Origin: Alteromonas sp. BMJM2
Lineage (GTDB): Bacteria > Pseudomonadota > Gammaproteobacteria > Enterobacterales > Alteromonadaceae
Reading direction: 5' to 3'
Assembly (NCBI RefSeq): GCF_027257845.1
Contig: NZ_JAPVOT010000002.1
Span: forward strand, 62,001 to 126,000
DNA length: 64,000 nucleotides
Part shown: positions 8,522 to 18,806 of the stretch, piece after piece
How positions within the stretch are numbered: position 1 is the first letter of the stretch
How the letters are laid out: every line of letters starts with the position of its first letter
Notes under the pieces: generated by a model
The model's input: only the letters and a program-made list of their open reading frames with translations
What the model was told of the DNA's origin: nothing
Database searches by the model: none
Translations under genes and position numbers: made by a program

Positions 8522-9769
8522 ATGCCCCAAAATGCTCATGGCGCATCGCACGATGCAGCCGTTGTTCGAAAGCCTGTTCTAGGCATTGTTGAGTTTGTCG
8601 CATTAATGGCAACAATGACGTCCTTAGTTGCCCTAAGCATTGATGCAATGCTGCCAGCTTTGCTGCAAATTGGCGAATCGTTGAATGTCGAGCAGGCCCA
8701 TCATACTCACCTTATTGTTACGGTTTTCTTTGTAGGCATGGCTTTTGGGCAGATGTTTTTTGGCCCTTTTTCGGATAGCCGAGGACGCAGACTAACTATT
8801 CTTGTGGGCCTTTGTATATTCGCGCTTGGTACGTTTGTGTGTATGTCGGCTACCACACTTGAAACTATGCTGGTGGGAAGAGTTATTCAAGCGTTCGGGG
8901 TGTCAGGCCCACGCATTGCCTCAATGGCAATTATCCGCGACCTATACGTGGGTGACTCCATGGCGCGGGTGATGTCGTTCATTATGATGGTGTTTATTCT
9001 TGTGCCCATGTTAGCGCCTATTATTGGCCAAACAGTGATGGATCTATTTTCTTGGTTCCATATTTTTACGCTATTTCTTGTTGTCGCTACGATGGCCGGT
9101 ATTTGGTTTTTCTCAAGGCAAGGGGAAACCTTGCCGAGACATCGCCGGAAAGCGTTTTCTTGGAAGCAATTCTTTGTATCTTCAAAATTAATTCTTACTA
9201 ATCCTTCGGTGATGGGATACACCTTTGCGATGGGCTGCATCTTTGGTTCTTTTCTTGCCTATTTAAGTGCTTCGCAAACTATTTTTCAGGTGTATTACAA
9301 CGTGGGTGATATGTTTCCCTATATCTTCGCTACCCTTGCCTTTTCTATTGGTTTAGCAAGCTATTTTAACGGCAAAATGGTGATGCGGTTTGGCATGAGA
9401 AAGCTGTGCCGGTTTGCGCTTAAAGGTGCGAATGGTTTTGCCGTCGTGTATCTAGCTTTGTTGATAGCCTACGATGGCCTTCCACCCTTAGCACTCACTG
9501 TATCGGTTATGTTTATTGGCTTTTTCTTTGTGGGTATTTTGTTTGGCAATCTAAATGCTATGGCCATGCAGCCATTAGGCGATGTGGCAGGGTTAGGGGC
9601 AGCTATTATTGGCTCGTTCTCCAGCCTTTTCTCGGTGCCAGTCGCCCTGTTTGTTGATAGCTTTCTAAACGGTAACCTTATGCCAATTGGCATCGGCTTT
9701 TTCGTGTTTTTTGCGTTGTCTTATGTGGCAGTGCGGTTTGCTGAACGTGTTAGAGAGTGCGGCGCGTAG
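8522..9769 (+). CDS. Bcr/CflA-family multidrug efflux MFS transporter
   Basis: This 415-residue inner-membrane protein has 12 predicted helices. The family pattern 'SIDAMLPALLQIG' lies in helix 1 (about residues 39-51) and MFS motif A, 'GPFSDSRGRR', lies in the loop between helices 2 and 3 (residues 81-90). Members are proton antiporters that expel drugs such as bicyclomycin or chloramphenicol, or export small metabolites including amino acids. The real substrate is unknown. Transcription is probably monocistronic, ending before the convergent ilvC. The leader contains terminator-like hairpins that may regulate it. Confidence 0.9.
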   Translation: MPQNAHGASHDAAVVRKPVLGIVEFVALMATMTSLVALSIDAMLPALLQIGESLNVEQAHHTHLIVTVFFVGMAFGQMFFGPFSDSRGRRLTILVGLCIFALGTFVCMSATTLETMLVGRVIQAFGVSGPRIASMAIIRDLYVGDSMARVMSFIMMVFILVPMLAPIIGQTVMDLFSWFHIFTLFLVVATMAGIWFFSRQGETLPRHRRKAFSWKQFFVSSKLILTNPSVMGYTFAMGCIFGSFLAYLSASQTIFQVYYNVGDMFPYIFATLAFSIGLASYFNGKMVMRFGMRKLCRFALKGANGFAVVYLALLIAYDGLPPLALTVSVMFIGFFFVGILFGNLNAMAMQPLGDVAGLGAAIIGSFSSLFSVPVALFVDSFLNGNLMPIGIGFFVFFALSYVAVRFAERVRECGA

Positions 9770-9773
9770 GCAT

Positions 9774-9800
9774 AAAAAAGCCCGACCAAAATGGTCGGGC
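9774..9800 (-). terminator. Intrinsic terminator of ilvC
   Basis: An 8-base perfect stem (GCCCGACC at 9780-9787, GGTCGGGC at 9793-9800) is followed on the minus strand by six T residues (A run 9774-9779 on the plus strand). It lies about 50 bases after the ilvC stop and immediately after the convergent efflux gene. Confidence 0.8.
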
Positions 9801-9851
9801 AAAAGGGCTTATTAAAAGCACCTAACGACAGAAACTGTCTTAACCACTGTC

Positions 9852-11327
9852 TTACACTATGGCTTTCATGTCAGTCATGTAGCCACGCAGGGTTGTTCCT
9901 ACTGATTCCACACCGTGTGAGCGGATGGCATCGTTAACTTCAACAAGGCGTTTGTTCTCTACTTGATTAGAAGTAGCAGGCAAACCTTTACCTATCACTG
10001 AAGTATCGATAGTAGGCATAAAGCTTTCACGCAAAATTGGAATGGCTGCGTTCGCAAACAAGTAGTTTCCATATTCTGCAGTATCTGAGATAACCACGTT
10101 CATTTCGTACAAACGCTTACGCGCGATGGTATTTGAAATAAGTGGTGTTTCATGCAGTGATTCGTAATAAGCCGACTCAGGTAAAATGCCTGCTTCAACC
10201 ATGACGTCGAAGGCAACTTCAACACCGCATTTGATCATGGCAACAAGTAGAATGCCGTGGTCAAAAAACTCTTGTTCACTAATTTTACCTTCGTAAGCTG
10301 GCGCGTTCTCAAAAGCCGTTTCACCGGTTTCTTCGCGCCACTTAAGTAGGTTTGCATCACCGTTTGCCCAATCTTCCATCATCGTGCGAGAGAATTCGCC
10401 GCTAATGATGTCGTCTTGGTGTTTTTCAAACAAAGGACGCAGTAATTCGGTTAGCTGGTCTGAAAGCTCTGCGGCTTTCAACTTCGCAGGGTTCGACAGA
10501 CGGTCCATCATGTTAGTAACGCCGCCAATCTTCAGTGCTTCAGTAATGGCTTCTAGCCCATACTGAATAAGTGCACCGGCGTAGCCTGCATCAATACCGT
10601 CATCAACCATTTTTTCAAAAGCGAGTACTGCTGCAACTTGCTGCATACCGCACAAAATAGTTTGCTCACCCATCAGGTCAGACTTAACTTCAGCAACAAA
10701 CGATGACTCTAATACACCTGCTCTGTCGCCGCCGGTGGCACTAGCCAGTGCCTTTGCAGTATCCCAACCTTTACCTTGCGGATCGTTTTCAGGGTGAACC
10801 GCAATAAGTGTTGGAACACCAAAGCCACGCTTATATTCTTCGCGTACTTCAGAGCCCGGGCTTTTAGGAGCGCACATGACAACAGTAATATCGTCACGAA
10901 TTTGCTGGCCTTCTTCAACGATATTAAAACCGTGAGAATAGCTTAGTGTGGCGCCTTCTTTCATTAACGGCATGACCGCTTCTACAACGCTAGCATGCTG
11001 CTTATCAGGTGTTAGGTTATAAACTAAGTCGGCATCAGGAATTAAGTCTTGGTAAGTACCAACAGTGAAATCGTTACCCGATGCGCGTTTGTAAGAGTCA
11101 CGCTGCTCATCGATGGCTGCTTGACGCAATGCATAAGACACGTCTAAACCTGAATCACGCATGTTTAAGCCTTGGTTAAGACCTTGCGCACCGCAACCCA
11201 CGATCACAATTTTCTTGCCTTTAAGGAACTGACAACCGTCAGCGAATTCATCGCGTGCCATGAAGCGACAGCGGCCAAGCTGATCTAACTGCTGGCGAAG
11301 TGATAGGGTATTGAAATAATTAGCCAT
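9852..11327 (-). CDS. ilvC: Ketol-acid reductoisomerase (NADP+)
   Basis: IlvC catalyses the second common step of valine, leucine and isoleucine synthesis: Mg-dependent isomerisation and NADPH reduction of acetolactate or acetohydroxybutyrate. Starting at the ATG at 11327 gives 491 residues, the same length as the E. coli long-form (class II) enzyme, and the same N-terminus '[14 protein letters not shown]'. An upstream in-frame start at 11372 would add 15 unrelated residues. The Rossmann dinucleotide motif 'GCGAQG' is at residues 44-49, followed by the duplicated C-terminal helical domain. It is divergent from its activator gene ilvY and ends at a clear terminator. Confidence 0.97.
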   Translation of the reverse strand: MANYFNTLSLRQQLDQLGRCRFMARDEFADGCQFLKGKKIVIVGCGAQGLNQGLNMRDSGLDVSYALRQAAIDEQRDSYKRASGNDFTVGTYQDLIPDADLVYNLTPDKQHASVVEAVMPLMKEGATLSYSHGFNIVEEGQQIRDDITVVMCAPKSPGSEVREEYKRGFGVPTLIAVHPENDPQGKGWDTAKALASATGGDRAGVLESSFVAEVKSDLMGEQTILCGMQQVAAVLAFEKMVDDGIDAGYAGALIQYGLEAITEALKIGGVTNMMDRLSNPAKLKAAELSDQLTELLRPLFEKHQDDIISGEFSRTMMEDWANGDANLLKWREETGETAFENAPAYEGKISEQEFFDHGILLVAMIKCGVEVAFDVMVEAGILPESAYYESLHETPLISNTIARKRLYEMNVVISDTAEYGNYLFANAAIPILRESFMPTIDTSVIGKGLPATSNQVENKRLVEVNDAIRSHGVESVGTTLRGYMTDMKAIV

Positions 11328-11450
11328 AAAAATTTCCGAACAACATTCATTTTTGTCAATATCAAACACCACCTTGGTGCTGACAGACCTCGTCTATGAC
11401 GACTTGCTGTGAAGACTAAAAGATTTCTTTTGTTTTGGAAAATGATATAT

Positions 11451-11469
11451 TTGCAAGATAATATTGCAA
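11451..11469. promoter_or_regulatory. IlvY-type LysR operator in the ilvC/ilvY intergenic region
   Basis: Two TTGCAA half-sites (11451-11456 and 11464-11469) flank a 7-base A/T-rich spacer, giving a dyad with the LysR T-N11-A form. It lies between divergent ilvC and ilvY. In E. coli, IlvY binds operators in this same interval and activates ilvC when the substrates acetolactate or acetohydroxybutyrate are present. Assignment here rests on position and symmetry. Confidence 0.65.
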
Positions 11470-11482
11470 ATAGTGAAACATT

Positions 11483-12349
11483 ATGGATTTTCGCAGTTTA
11501 CAACTCTTCAATCACTTGGCCACCAGCTTACATTTTGGTGATACAGCCGAAGCCATGTATGTGTCTCCTTCTACGCTAAGTCGCGTTATTCAAAGGCTAG
11601 AGGATGACTTAGGCTGCACCTTATTTAAGCGCGATAACAGAAAAGTAGCTCTAACCCACAGTGGTCACAAGCTGCTGTCATTTTCAAAACAGGCCTTAAA
11701 AGAATGGCAGCAGCTGAAGATTGATTTAAAGGCAGACAGCGACGCACTGCAGGGTGAGATTAGTGTTTTTTGCTCGGTAACCGCCAGTCAAAGTCACTTG
11801 CCAAGCATGTTACGGCAGTTTAGAGAGCAGCACCCAGGCGTTGATATTCGACTTATTACGGGCGACCCTGCATTGGCAATCGAAAAGGTAAAAAGCAAGC
11901 AGTGTGACCTGTCTATCGCTATTTATACGCCTGACATGCCTACTGACCTTCATTTTTCAGCCCTTGACGATGTTCCCCTGGTGCTCATTGCACCTCGTGA
12001 ATGGCGATTAACCCAATTGAGCCAGTTAGATTGGACAAAGCATAAGGTGATCATGCCCGAAACCGGGCCTACCCGACGAACCGCGTATCACTGGTTTGCA
12101 GAGCATGGCATTCGCCCTAACGTTTACGCCTATGTAGGCGGTAATGAAGCCATTGTGAGTATGGTGGCATTGGAATGCGGAGTAGGCTTTGTGCCTAAAG
12201 TTGTGTTAGATCATTCAAGTATGGCCAGCGCAGTAACGCAAATTCAGGTAGATGATATAGAGCCTTATGCCCTTGGATTATGCTGCCTTCAAAATAAGCA
12301 GCATGAGCCTTTAGTCGACGCTTTCTTAAAACTAGATGTGCGTAGCTAG
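11483..12349 (+). CDS. ilvY: LysR-family activator of ilvC
   Basis: This 288-residue protein has an N-terminal winged helix-turn-helix (about residues 3-60) containing 'MYVSPSTLSRVIQRLEDDLG', closely like E. coli IlvY, then a periplasmic-binding-protein-like inducer domain. It is divergent from ilvC, with a shared dyad operator 13 bases before its start, the classic ilvYC arrangement. It should activate ilvC in response to acetohydroxy acid substrates and repress itself. No strong ribosome site is seen before the ATG, which may limit expression. Confidence 0.92.
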   Translation: MDFRSLQLFNHLATSLHFGDTAEAMYVSPSTLSRVIQRLEDDLGCTLFKRDNRKVALTHSGHKLLSFSKQALKEWQQLKIDLKADSDALQGEISVFCSVTASQSHLPSMLRQFREQHPGVDIRLITGDPALAIEKVKSKQCDLSIAIYTPDMPTDLHFSALDDVPLVLIAPREWRLTQLSQLDWTKHKVIMPETGPTRRTAYHWFAEHGIRPNVYAYVGGNEAIVSMVALECGVGFVPKVVLDHSSMASAVTQIQVDDIEPYALGLCCLQNKQHEPLVDAFLKLDVRS

Positions 12350-12415
12350 TGCTTTAGTTAGTAACTGTTTAACATCTATCTACGTGGAACTATAGGTTGC
12401 TACGTTACTAGTTTC

Positions 12416-13930
12416 TCAACAGCTACTTAATTGTTTAATTAAGTTATCGAGGGCGCGATACCCTAAAGCTTCACTAATATGAGCCCGGCTTACGGCCTCT
12501 TCGCGGTGCAAATCAGCAATGGTTCTCGCTACTTTTAACGTACGATGAAACACACGCATTGATAGGTTAAGTTGTTTAGCTGCCGCTTTTAAAAAGCGAA
12601 GATCACTATCGTTTACCTTACACACGGAAGCCAGATCTCCAGCACCTAGGGACGCGTTTGGCTTTCCCTGCCTCATTAGCTGAATATGGCGAGTATCAGC
12701 CACTTCTTTTCTAACCCTGTGTATTGAGTCGTCAGTGGAGGGTTTTGCGATAGGCAAATCGTAATCGGGCAGTCTGGGTACCTCAACCTGAATGTCTATT
12801 CTATCGAGTAAGGGGCCAGACAACCTGTTTAAGTAATTAAGCTGCTGCTGAGGAGAAAGGCGGTTGTCGTCAATATCCCCCGTTGGGCTGGGATTCATTG
12901 CGGCAATCAGCTGAAAGTTTGCTGGGTACGTAGCACTGCCAGACGCCCTAGAAATATGCACGTCGCCTGTTTCCAATGGTTCTCGCAATACGTCTAATGC
13001 TTTTCTGCCAAATTCAGGCAATTCATCCAAAAATAATATGCCGTTATGGGCTAAGGATATTTCCCCGGGTACTGGATTTGAACCGCCCCCAGTAAGGGCA
13101 ATGGCAGAGCTTGTATGATGAGGTGAGCGCAAATGGCGATGCATAAATTTTTCAGCATTGAGCGTTTCGCCTTTTACCGAATAGACAGAGGCAACCTCTA
13201 AGGCCTCTTCCTCAGTGAGCGGAGGCAACAGGGCAAGCATGCGGCTGGCCAACAAGCTTTTTCCTGTACCTGGAGGACCAACCATCAGTAAATTATGCGC
13301 GCCACTTGCTGCAATAATTAAGGCGCGTTTTGCTTGTTCTTGACCAATAATATCGTCCCACCCAATGTCACTCATGCTGCTTGAGATAGGCGTGAATGGT
13401 TGCCCAGAGGTGAGCTTTTTATGGCCACTTAGGTGCTCAAAAACAGAGAGTAAGTCAAAAGCCGGCAGTCGAGCAGCGTGAGAGACCAGCGCCGCTTCAA
13501 TATCATTATCGCCGGGGTAAATAAGCGGTATATCTTCGTTTGCGGCGGCTATAACCACGGGTATCAGGCCGCCAACAGGCTTTATGTCGCCATTAAGCGC
13601 AAGTTCGCCAACAAAGGCAATATTAAGTAAGCTTGTGTCGGGTAAGTAGCCCGCGGCGACTAATATGCCTACCGCAATGGGTAAATCGAATCGTCCTCCA
13701 AACTTAGGAATATCGGCGGGCGCTAAATTAACGGTAATCCGCTTTGCAGGAAAATCGAAACCACTATTGATAAGTGCGCTTCTTACTCGCTCTCGTGCCT
13801 CTTTTACGCTGGTTTCTGCCATTCCCACTAGCTGAAAAGCCGGCAAGCCGTTGGCCAAGTGAACTTCAACGGAGATCTCTGGTGCAGAAAGGCCCTGTCC
13901 TGCGAAGGTTTTTACAACGGCCATGCTCAT
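12416..13930 (-). CDS. comM: ComM/YifB AAA+ helicase (Mg-chelatase-like)
   Basis: This 504-residue protein has an N-terminal Lon-protease-like S5 fold domain (about residues 1-165), then an AAA+ core with Walker A 'GPPGTGKS' at residues 218-225 and Walker B 'LDELPEF' at 301-307. A C-terminal Mg-chelatase helical domain follows. In Vibrio cholerae and Acinetobacter, ComM is a hexameric helicase that promotes branch migration during natural transformation. In E. coli it lies beside the ilv cluster, as here. It is convergent with ilvY. A comF homologue lies elsewhere in this window, but no DNA-uptake pilus genes are present. Confidence 0.93.
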   Translation of the reverse strand: MSMAVVKTFAGQGLSAPEISVEVHLANGLPAFQLVGMAETSVKEARERVRSALINSGFDFPAKRITVNLAPADIPKFGGRFDLPIAVGILVAAGYLPDTSLLNIAFVGELALNGDIKPVGGLIPVVIAAANEDIPLIYPGDNDIEAALVSHAARLPAFDLLSVFEHLSGHKKLTSGQPFTPISSSMSDIGWDDIIGQEQAKRALIIAASGAHNLLMVGPPGTGKSLLASRMLALLPPLTEEEALEVASVYSVKGETLNAEKFMHRHLRSPHHTSSAIALTGGGSNPVPGEISLAHNGILFLDELPEFGRKALDVLREPLETGDVHISRASGSATYPANFQLIAAMNPSPTGDIDDNRLSPQQQLNYLNRLSGPLLDRIDIQVEVPRLPDYDLPIAKPSTDDSIHRVRKEVADTRHIQLMRQGKPNASLGAGDLASVCKVNDSDLRFLKAAAKQLNLSMRVFHRTLKVARTIADLHREEAVSRAHISEALGYRALDNLIKQLSSC

Positions 13931-14023
13931 ATATTTACCCCAGTGCTTTCTCGCTCCTTCTGTGTAGGTAAGTAATGTAAATGAGGCTGTGGCTCAGTGT
14001 AACTGTACGCAAGGCGTGTTGAG

Positions 14024-14641
14024 TTAGCTTTGTTCGCTGTAGAATACAGGTAACTGCCAGTGCCACCGCAAGCTGCCTAAGCGCAATAGCACTGTGGTGA
14101 TAAGTGCGGCAATGCCGCACCACTGTGTTGCAAGGTCGAAATACAGCCCTGCACCGTAGGCAAAGCCACCGGCAATACATGTCATCGCGTAAAGTTCACC
14201 GTTTAACACTAGCGGTACTTCTCGGCAGATAACATCTCGCAGCAAGCCGCCGAATACTCCGGTAATCGTTCCCATGGCAACGGCAACCGCAATGCCTGTA
14301 TCATTTGCCAATGCTTTTTCAATACCCACTACGTTAAATAGCGCCAAACCGAAGGCATCGGCAATTAATAGGTAATGAAAAGGAAATCGGGGACTTATGC
14401 GCAGCCACAAAATGGGGATAAAAGCGGCAACAAGGGTGGTATATAGGTAATCGGTATCAGCAATCCAAAACACGGGCACGTCTAGCATCACATCGCGCAG
14501 TGTGCCGCCACCAATGGCTGTTGCGCTAGCCAGCACGATAACACCAAATCCGTCCATGCGCTTTTGATAAGCCATTAAGGTGCCAGAAATTGCACATACC
14601 GCTACACCAGCAAGGTTTAGCCAATGAAACCAGTCAAACAT
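14024..14641 (-). CDS. Trimeric intracellular cation channel family protein (UPF0126/TRIC)
   Basis: The 205 residues form about seven transmembrane helices built from two repeats. Each repeat carries the family glycine motif: 'GGGTLRD' at residues 44-50 and 'GGLLRD' at 131-136. Bacterial TRIC homologues are homotrimeric K+-permeable channels; some relatives are linked to amino acid transport. An AGG lies before the ATG. The gene lies between comM and ilvD-ilvA, the former on its own strand, with about 90 bases between them. Confidence 0.9.
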   Translation of the reverse strand: MFDWFHWLNLAGVAVCAISGTLMAYQKRMDGFGVIVLASATAIGGGTLRDVMLDVPVFWIADTDYLYTTLVAAFIPILWLRISPRFPFHYLLIADAFGLALFNVVGIEKALANDTGIAVAVAMGTITGVFGGLLRDVICREVPLVLNGELYAMTCIAGGFAYGAGLYFDLATQWCGIAALITTVLLRLGSLRWHWQLPVFYSEQS

Positions 14642-15263
14642 CTATACCTGCCTTGTTTATAAAAGCTACTATTTATGAAAATGGCTATTTATAGCCGTTT
14701 AAACCGCAAAATACTTGATTCAATATTGGGTTTTATGATATTTCTTTGCGAACACTGTACGTACATAAATTCAGCGAGACAAAATCTCGACCTGCAGCGG
14801 CCACTGCAAGAGAGTTTATTGAATACCTACTAGTTTAGAACAAGGGTCGCCATAACCCTTTTTGAACAACTTTTCATTTTGTGCGCGTGTCCTATTTACC
14901 TGCAGACTTACTTGCTTATAAAAAGTGCCTGTAGTTGGATACACAGCATGTCAATTATATCATTAAAAACAACACCACAATGGTAAGTTTTGAACAGCCT
15001 TTTCTGTCGCAACGGCGAAGAGTATTGCGCTACATTCATGATGATTCAGCACATGATGTTTTAGCGCCACTGTATTCTTTTGCTAACTAATTTCTGATGT
15101 TGCTGGTATTTACGCACGGGTTGGCTATGGTCGACTAGGTGTCCCTCAAAATGGGTGCCTTGGCCTAGATGTGAGAAAGGCAACAGCAATAAAACACGTT
15201 TAGCAGGTAACGGTATCTGCTGAGCATTATTTATTCGTTTGACTATATCAACGGGAGGGGTTT
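14642..15263. other. 622-base non-coding region upstream of ilvDA
   Basis: No convincing gene is visible. Three short frames start with ATG (14948-14986, 14980-15090 and 15097-15138), and none has a good ribosome site. The last encodes 13 residues with three Leu and two Val, faintly like an attenuator leader peptide, but I see no convincing antiterminator/terminator pair. In enterobacteria the ilvL leader and ilvG, ilvM and ilvE occupy this position relative to comM and ilvDA. I recognise no remnant of those genes. The region must hold the ilvDA promoter and the tail-to-promoter region of the TRIC gene. Confidence 0.5.
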
Positions 15264-17114
15264 ATGCCCAAGTTACGTTCTGCAACCACCACGCAAGGCA
15301 GAAATATGGCTGGAGCGCGCGCGCTCTGGCGTGCCACAGGTATGAAAGATTCTGACTTCGGCAAGCCTATTGTTGCTATTGCCAATTCATTTACCCAATT
15401 TGTTCCAGGGCATGTACACCTTAAAGATATGGGCCAGCTGGTTGCTCGCAGTGTTGAGGCCGCAGGTGGTGTAGCCAAAGAGTTCAATACCATCGCAGTA
15501 GATGACGGCATTGCCATGGGCCACAGCGGTATGCTCTACAGCCTACCATCGAGAGAAATTATAGCCGACGGTGTGGAATACATGGTTAACGCACACTGTG
15601 CAGACGCTATTGTTTGTATCTCAAACTGCGACAAAATTACGCCGGGAATGTTAATGGCGTCGATGCGCTTAAATGTACCTGTTGTGTTTGTTTCCGGCGG
15701 GCCTATGGAAGCGGGCAAAACCAAACTGTCTGATCAACTTATTAAACTTGATCTGGTCGATGCCATGGTGGCCGCCGCTGATGACAAAATAAGCGATGCC
15801 GACTCTGATGAAATAGAGCGTTCAGCATGCCCTACCTGTGGTTCGTGCTCGGGTATGTTTACGGCAAACTCAATGAACTGCCTAACGGAAGCGCTAGGAC
15901 TGTCGTTGCCGGGTAATGGCTCTATGTTGGCAACCCATGCCGATCGTGAAGAGTTATTTAAAAAGGCAGGCGAGCAGATAGTCGAGTTGTGTAAGCGTTA
16001 CTACGGCGATAACGATGAGAGCGTATTGCCGCGTAATATTGCTAATTTTAGCGCCTTTGAAAATGCCATGAGTCTCGATATCGCCATGGGCGGTTCGACG
16101 AATACCATACTTCACCTTCTTGCTGCTGCAATGGAAGGCGAAGTGCCATTTACAATGGATGATATAGACAGGCTGTCTCGTAAAGTACCTCACTTATGCA
16201 AGGTTGCGCCTGCTACCCCTCAGTACCATATGGAAGACGTGCATCGAGCTGGTGGTGTAATTGGTATTCTCAACGAATTAAATAAAGCGGGCCTACTGAA
16301 CAAAGACACTTATCACGTTCTGGGTAAGCCCCTTACCGACGTGATCAGCGACTGGGATATTACTAACCCTGAGAATAAAAAAGCTATCGAGTTTTTCCGT
16401 GCCGGCCCGGCAGGCATTCGTACTACTAAAGCATTTAGTCAAAGCTGCCGCTGGGATGAAGCTGATGCCGATAGGGAAAATGGCTGCATTCGTTCAATTG
16501 AAAATGCATTTAGCCAAGAGGGCGGCCTTGCGGTGCTTTACGGCAATGTGGCTGAAAACGGCTGTATTGTAAAAACCGCTGGCGTGGATGAATCTATACT
16601 GACGTTTGACGGCACTGCACGTATTTACGAAAGCCAGGATGACGCGGTTGCGGGCATTTTAGGCGATGAAGTCAAAGCGGGCGACGTGGTATTCATACGT
16701 TACGAAGGCCCTCGTGGCGGACCGGGTATGCAAGAAATGCTGTATCCTACGTCTTACCTCAAGTCTAAAGGGCTTGGCAAGCAGTGCGCACTGGTTACCG
16801 ACGGTCGATTCAGCGGCGGTACCAGCGGTTTGTCTATCGGTCACTGTTCGCCTGAAGCGGCAAGTGGTGGTGGTATTGCTTTGGTTGAGCATGGCGATAA
16901 AATCAAAATTGATATTCCTAATCGCACCATCAATATTGAGATAAGCGATGAAGCCTTGGCTGAGCGTCGCGCGAAAATGGAAGCAAGCGATAAACCGTGG
17001 CGGCCAAAAGATCGCGTTCGCGAAGTGTCCACATCGCTCAAAACATTTGCGGCCCTTGCCACAAGTGCAGATAAAGGTGCTGTTCGAGACGTGACGAAAT
17101 TGGAAGGGTTATGA
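15264..17114 (+). CDS. ilvD: Dihydroxy-acid dehydratase
   Basis: IlvD dehydrates 2,3-dihydroxy acids to the 2-keto acid precursors of valine, leucine and isoleucine, using an oxygen-sensitive Fe-S cluster. The length of 616 residues equals that of E. coli IlvD. Visible signature motifs are '[12 protein letters not shown]' (C122) and '[18 protein letters not shown]' (C189, C192 and C195); C122 and C195 correspond to the cluster ligands of the 4Fe-4S type. A strong GGGAGGGG precedes the ATG. It overlaps ilvA by 4 bases, so the pair is translationally coupled. Confidence 0.97.
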   Translation: MPKLRSATTTQGRNMAGARALWRATGMKDSDFGKPIVAIANSFTQFVPGHVHLKDMGQLVARSVEAAGGVAKEFNTIAVDDGIAMGHSGMLYSLPSREIIADGVEYMVNAHCADAIVCISNCDKITPGMLMASMRLNVPVVFVSGGPMEAGKTKLSDQLIKLDLVDAMVAAADDKISDADSDEIERSACPTCGSCSGMFTANSMNCLTEALGLSLPGNGSMLATHADREELFKKAGEQIVELCKRYYGDNDESVLPRNIANFSAFENAMSLDIAMGGSTNTILHLLAAAMEGEVPFTMDDIDRLSRKVPHLCKVAPATPQYHMEDVHRAGGVIGILNELNKAGLLNKDTYHVLGKPLTDVISDWDITNPENKKAIEFFRAGPAGIRTTKAFSQSCRWDEADADRENGCIRSIENAFSQEGGLAVLYGNVAENGCIVKTAGVDESILTFDGTARIYESQDDAVAGILGDEVKAGDVVFIRYEGPRGGPGMQEMLYPTSYLKSKGLGKQCALVTDGRFSGGTSGLSIGHCSPEAASGGGIALVEHGDKIKIDIPNRTINIEISDEALAERRAKMEASDKPWRPKDRVREVSTSLKTFAALATSADKGAVRDVTKLEGL

Positions 17115-18652
17115 GTGTAAGCGATCACGAGTATCTAAAGAAAATTTTGTTGGCGCCGGTATATGATGTTGCCGTGGCCAGCGAGTTGTCTTATATGTCT
17201 TTGTTATCGGCCGAGTTGGGCAACAACATCTTTTTAAAGCGTGAAGATCAGCAGCCAGTAAAAAGCTTCAAGCTTCGCGGGGCGTACAACCGAATTCACT
17301 CCCTTTCTCAAGCGCAGCTTGAGGCGGGCGTAATAGGTGCATCGGCGGGTAATCATGCGCAAGGCCTTGCATACAGCGCCAAAATGAAAGGTATTAAGGC
17401 CACTATTGTCATGCCTGAAACCACGCCTGACATTAAAATAGACGCTGTGCGTCGCTTTGGTGGTGAGAATGTAGAGGTCGTGCTGCACGGCACGAGTTTT
17501 GACCAAGCCAGTGGTCATGCAAAATCCCTATGCCAAGAGTTTGGCTATACGTTTGTTCCTCCTTTTGACGATCCTGATGTGATTGCAGGTCAAGGCACGG
17601 TAGCTCGTGAGTTACTAGAGCAAAACCCGAACCTTGATATTCTATTTGTAGCCGTTGGTGGCGGAGGGTTGGCCGCCGGTATTTCTGTGTATCTGAAGCA
17701 GCTTAAACCCAGCATTAAAATTGTTGCCGTAGAGTCAGAAGAGTCAGCCTGCTTTATTAAAGCTAAAGCAGCGGGTGAGCCAACCGAACTGAATAGTGTG
17801 GGCATTTTTGCTGATGGTGTGGCGGTAAAAGTGATGGGTCAGGAGACTTTCAGACTGTGTAATCGCCTCATCGATGAAACCATTACGGTGACGAACGACG
17901 AAATATGCGGCGCTATTAAGGATATTTTTGACGATACCCGCGTTATTGCTGAGCCAGCTGGTGCGTTATCGGTTGCTGCTATTCGAAAATATGCCAAAGA
18001 GCACAACCTACAAGGAAAGTCCTTAGGCGGCATTTTGTGTGGCGCTAACATCAATTTCCACACCTTGCGCTATGTGTCTGAACGCTGTGAGTTAGGCGAG
18101 CAGAAAGAAGCCGTGTTTGCGGTAAAAATTCCAGAGACCAAAGGTGCGTTTAAGCAGTTCTGTGAGTGCGTTGGCGCTAAAGCGATAACCGAATTCAACT
18201 ATCGCTATGCCAGTGAAAATGAAGCCCATATTTTTGTAGGCGTAAAACTCAAGGGAGGACAGCAGGAATTTGCTGCGCTTCAATCGGACTTAGAAAATAG
18301 AGGTTACGACTGCTTTAACCTAACGGATAACGAGTTAGCGAAGCTGCATGTTCGTCATATGGTAGGGGGAAGACCGCCTAGCATACTTAACGAGCAGGTA
18401 TTTAGTTTTGAATTTCCAGAACGCCCTGGCGCCCTGCTTAACTTCTTAAACACACTAGGCGAGCAGTGGAACATTACCTTGTTCCACTATCGCAATCACG
18501 GGGCTGCTGAAGGGCTTGTGTTAGTTGGTTTTGACATATTGCCAGAAAGCCGTGAAGCCTTTAATCAACACGTGGTAGAGCTTGGTTATAAATATGAAGA
18601 GGTCACGGACAACCCTGCATACCGGTTCTTCTTATCTCAACCTGCACGCTAA
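17111..18652 (+). CDS. ilvA: Biosynthetic threonine ammonia-lyase (threonine deaminase)
   Basis: This PLP enzyme converts threonine to 2-ketobutyrate, the committed step to isoleucine. The PLP lysine is in 'SFKLRGAYN' (K54), and a glycine-rich phosphate loop '[10 protein letters not shown]' follows near residue 180. The 513-residue length and two C-terminal ACT-like regulatory domains (about residues 330-410 and 425-505) mark the biosynthetic form, inhibited by isoleucine and relieved by valine, rather than the short catabolic form. ATGA overlap with ilvD indicates an operon, ended by the hairpin at 18696. Confidence 0.96.
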   Translation: MSVSDHEYLKKILLAPVYDVAVASELSYMSLLSAELGNNIFLKREDQQPVKSFKLRGAYNRIHSLSQAQLEAGVIGASAGNHAQGLAYSAKMKGIKATIVMPETTPDIKIDAVRRFGGENVEVVLHGTSFDQASGHAKSLCQEFGYTFVPPFDDPDVIAGQGTVARELLEQNPNLDILFVAVGGGGLAAGISVYLKQLKPSIKIVAVESEESACFIKAKAAGEPTELNSVGIFADGVAVKVMGQETFRLCNRLIDETITVTNDEICGAIKDIFDDTRVIAEPAGALSVAAIRKYAKEHNLQGKSLGGILCGANINFHTLRYVSERCELGEQKEAVFAVKIPETKGAFKQFCECVGAKAITEFNYRYASENEAHIFVGVKLKGGQQEFAALQSDLENRGYDCFNLTDNELAKLHVRHMVGGRPPSILNEQVFSFEFPERPGALLNFLNTLGEQWNITLFHYRNHGAAEGLVLVGFDILPESREAFNQHVVELGYKYEEVTDNPAYRFFLSQPAR

Positions 18653-18695
18653 TGATTTGCACGCTAGCAATTATTAGCGATACCAGCCAGTTTAT

Positions 18696-18763
18696 CCTTA
18701 TACTGCTTCTACGTAAGCTTTAACTTACCTTGGAGCAGTATAAGGGCCCTCTTTTGTTTTTTA
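18696..18763 (+). terminator. Intrinsic terminator of the ilvDA operon
   Basis: A perfect 12-base stem (CCTTATACTGCT at 18696-18707, AGCAGTATAAGG at 18734-18745) encloses a second 5-base stem (GTAAG/CTTAC) and is followed by a T-rich tract at 18751-18763. It lies 44 bases after the ilvA stop, between ilvA and the convergent plsB. Confidence 0.85.
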
Positions 18764-18806
18764 TAAAACAGATTGCTGCAAGAATGTGTAGCAAAATCAA
18801 CTCGCC

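Noticed and set aside
12350..12415. Terminator between convergent ilvY and comM
   Set aside because: Only imperfect complementarity (AGTAAC/GTTACT type) and no T run on either strand.
14980..15090. 36-codon plus-strand frame upstream of ilvD
   Set aside because: No purine-rich ribosome site and no recognisable similarity to IlvE, IlvG or IlvM; kept only as a note in the gap description.
15097..15138. 13-codon Leu/Val-containing frame as an ilv attenuator leader peptide
   Set aside because: Too few regulatory codons in a row, no ribosome site, and no convincing terminator before ilvD.
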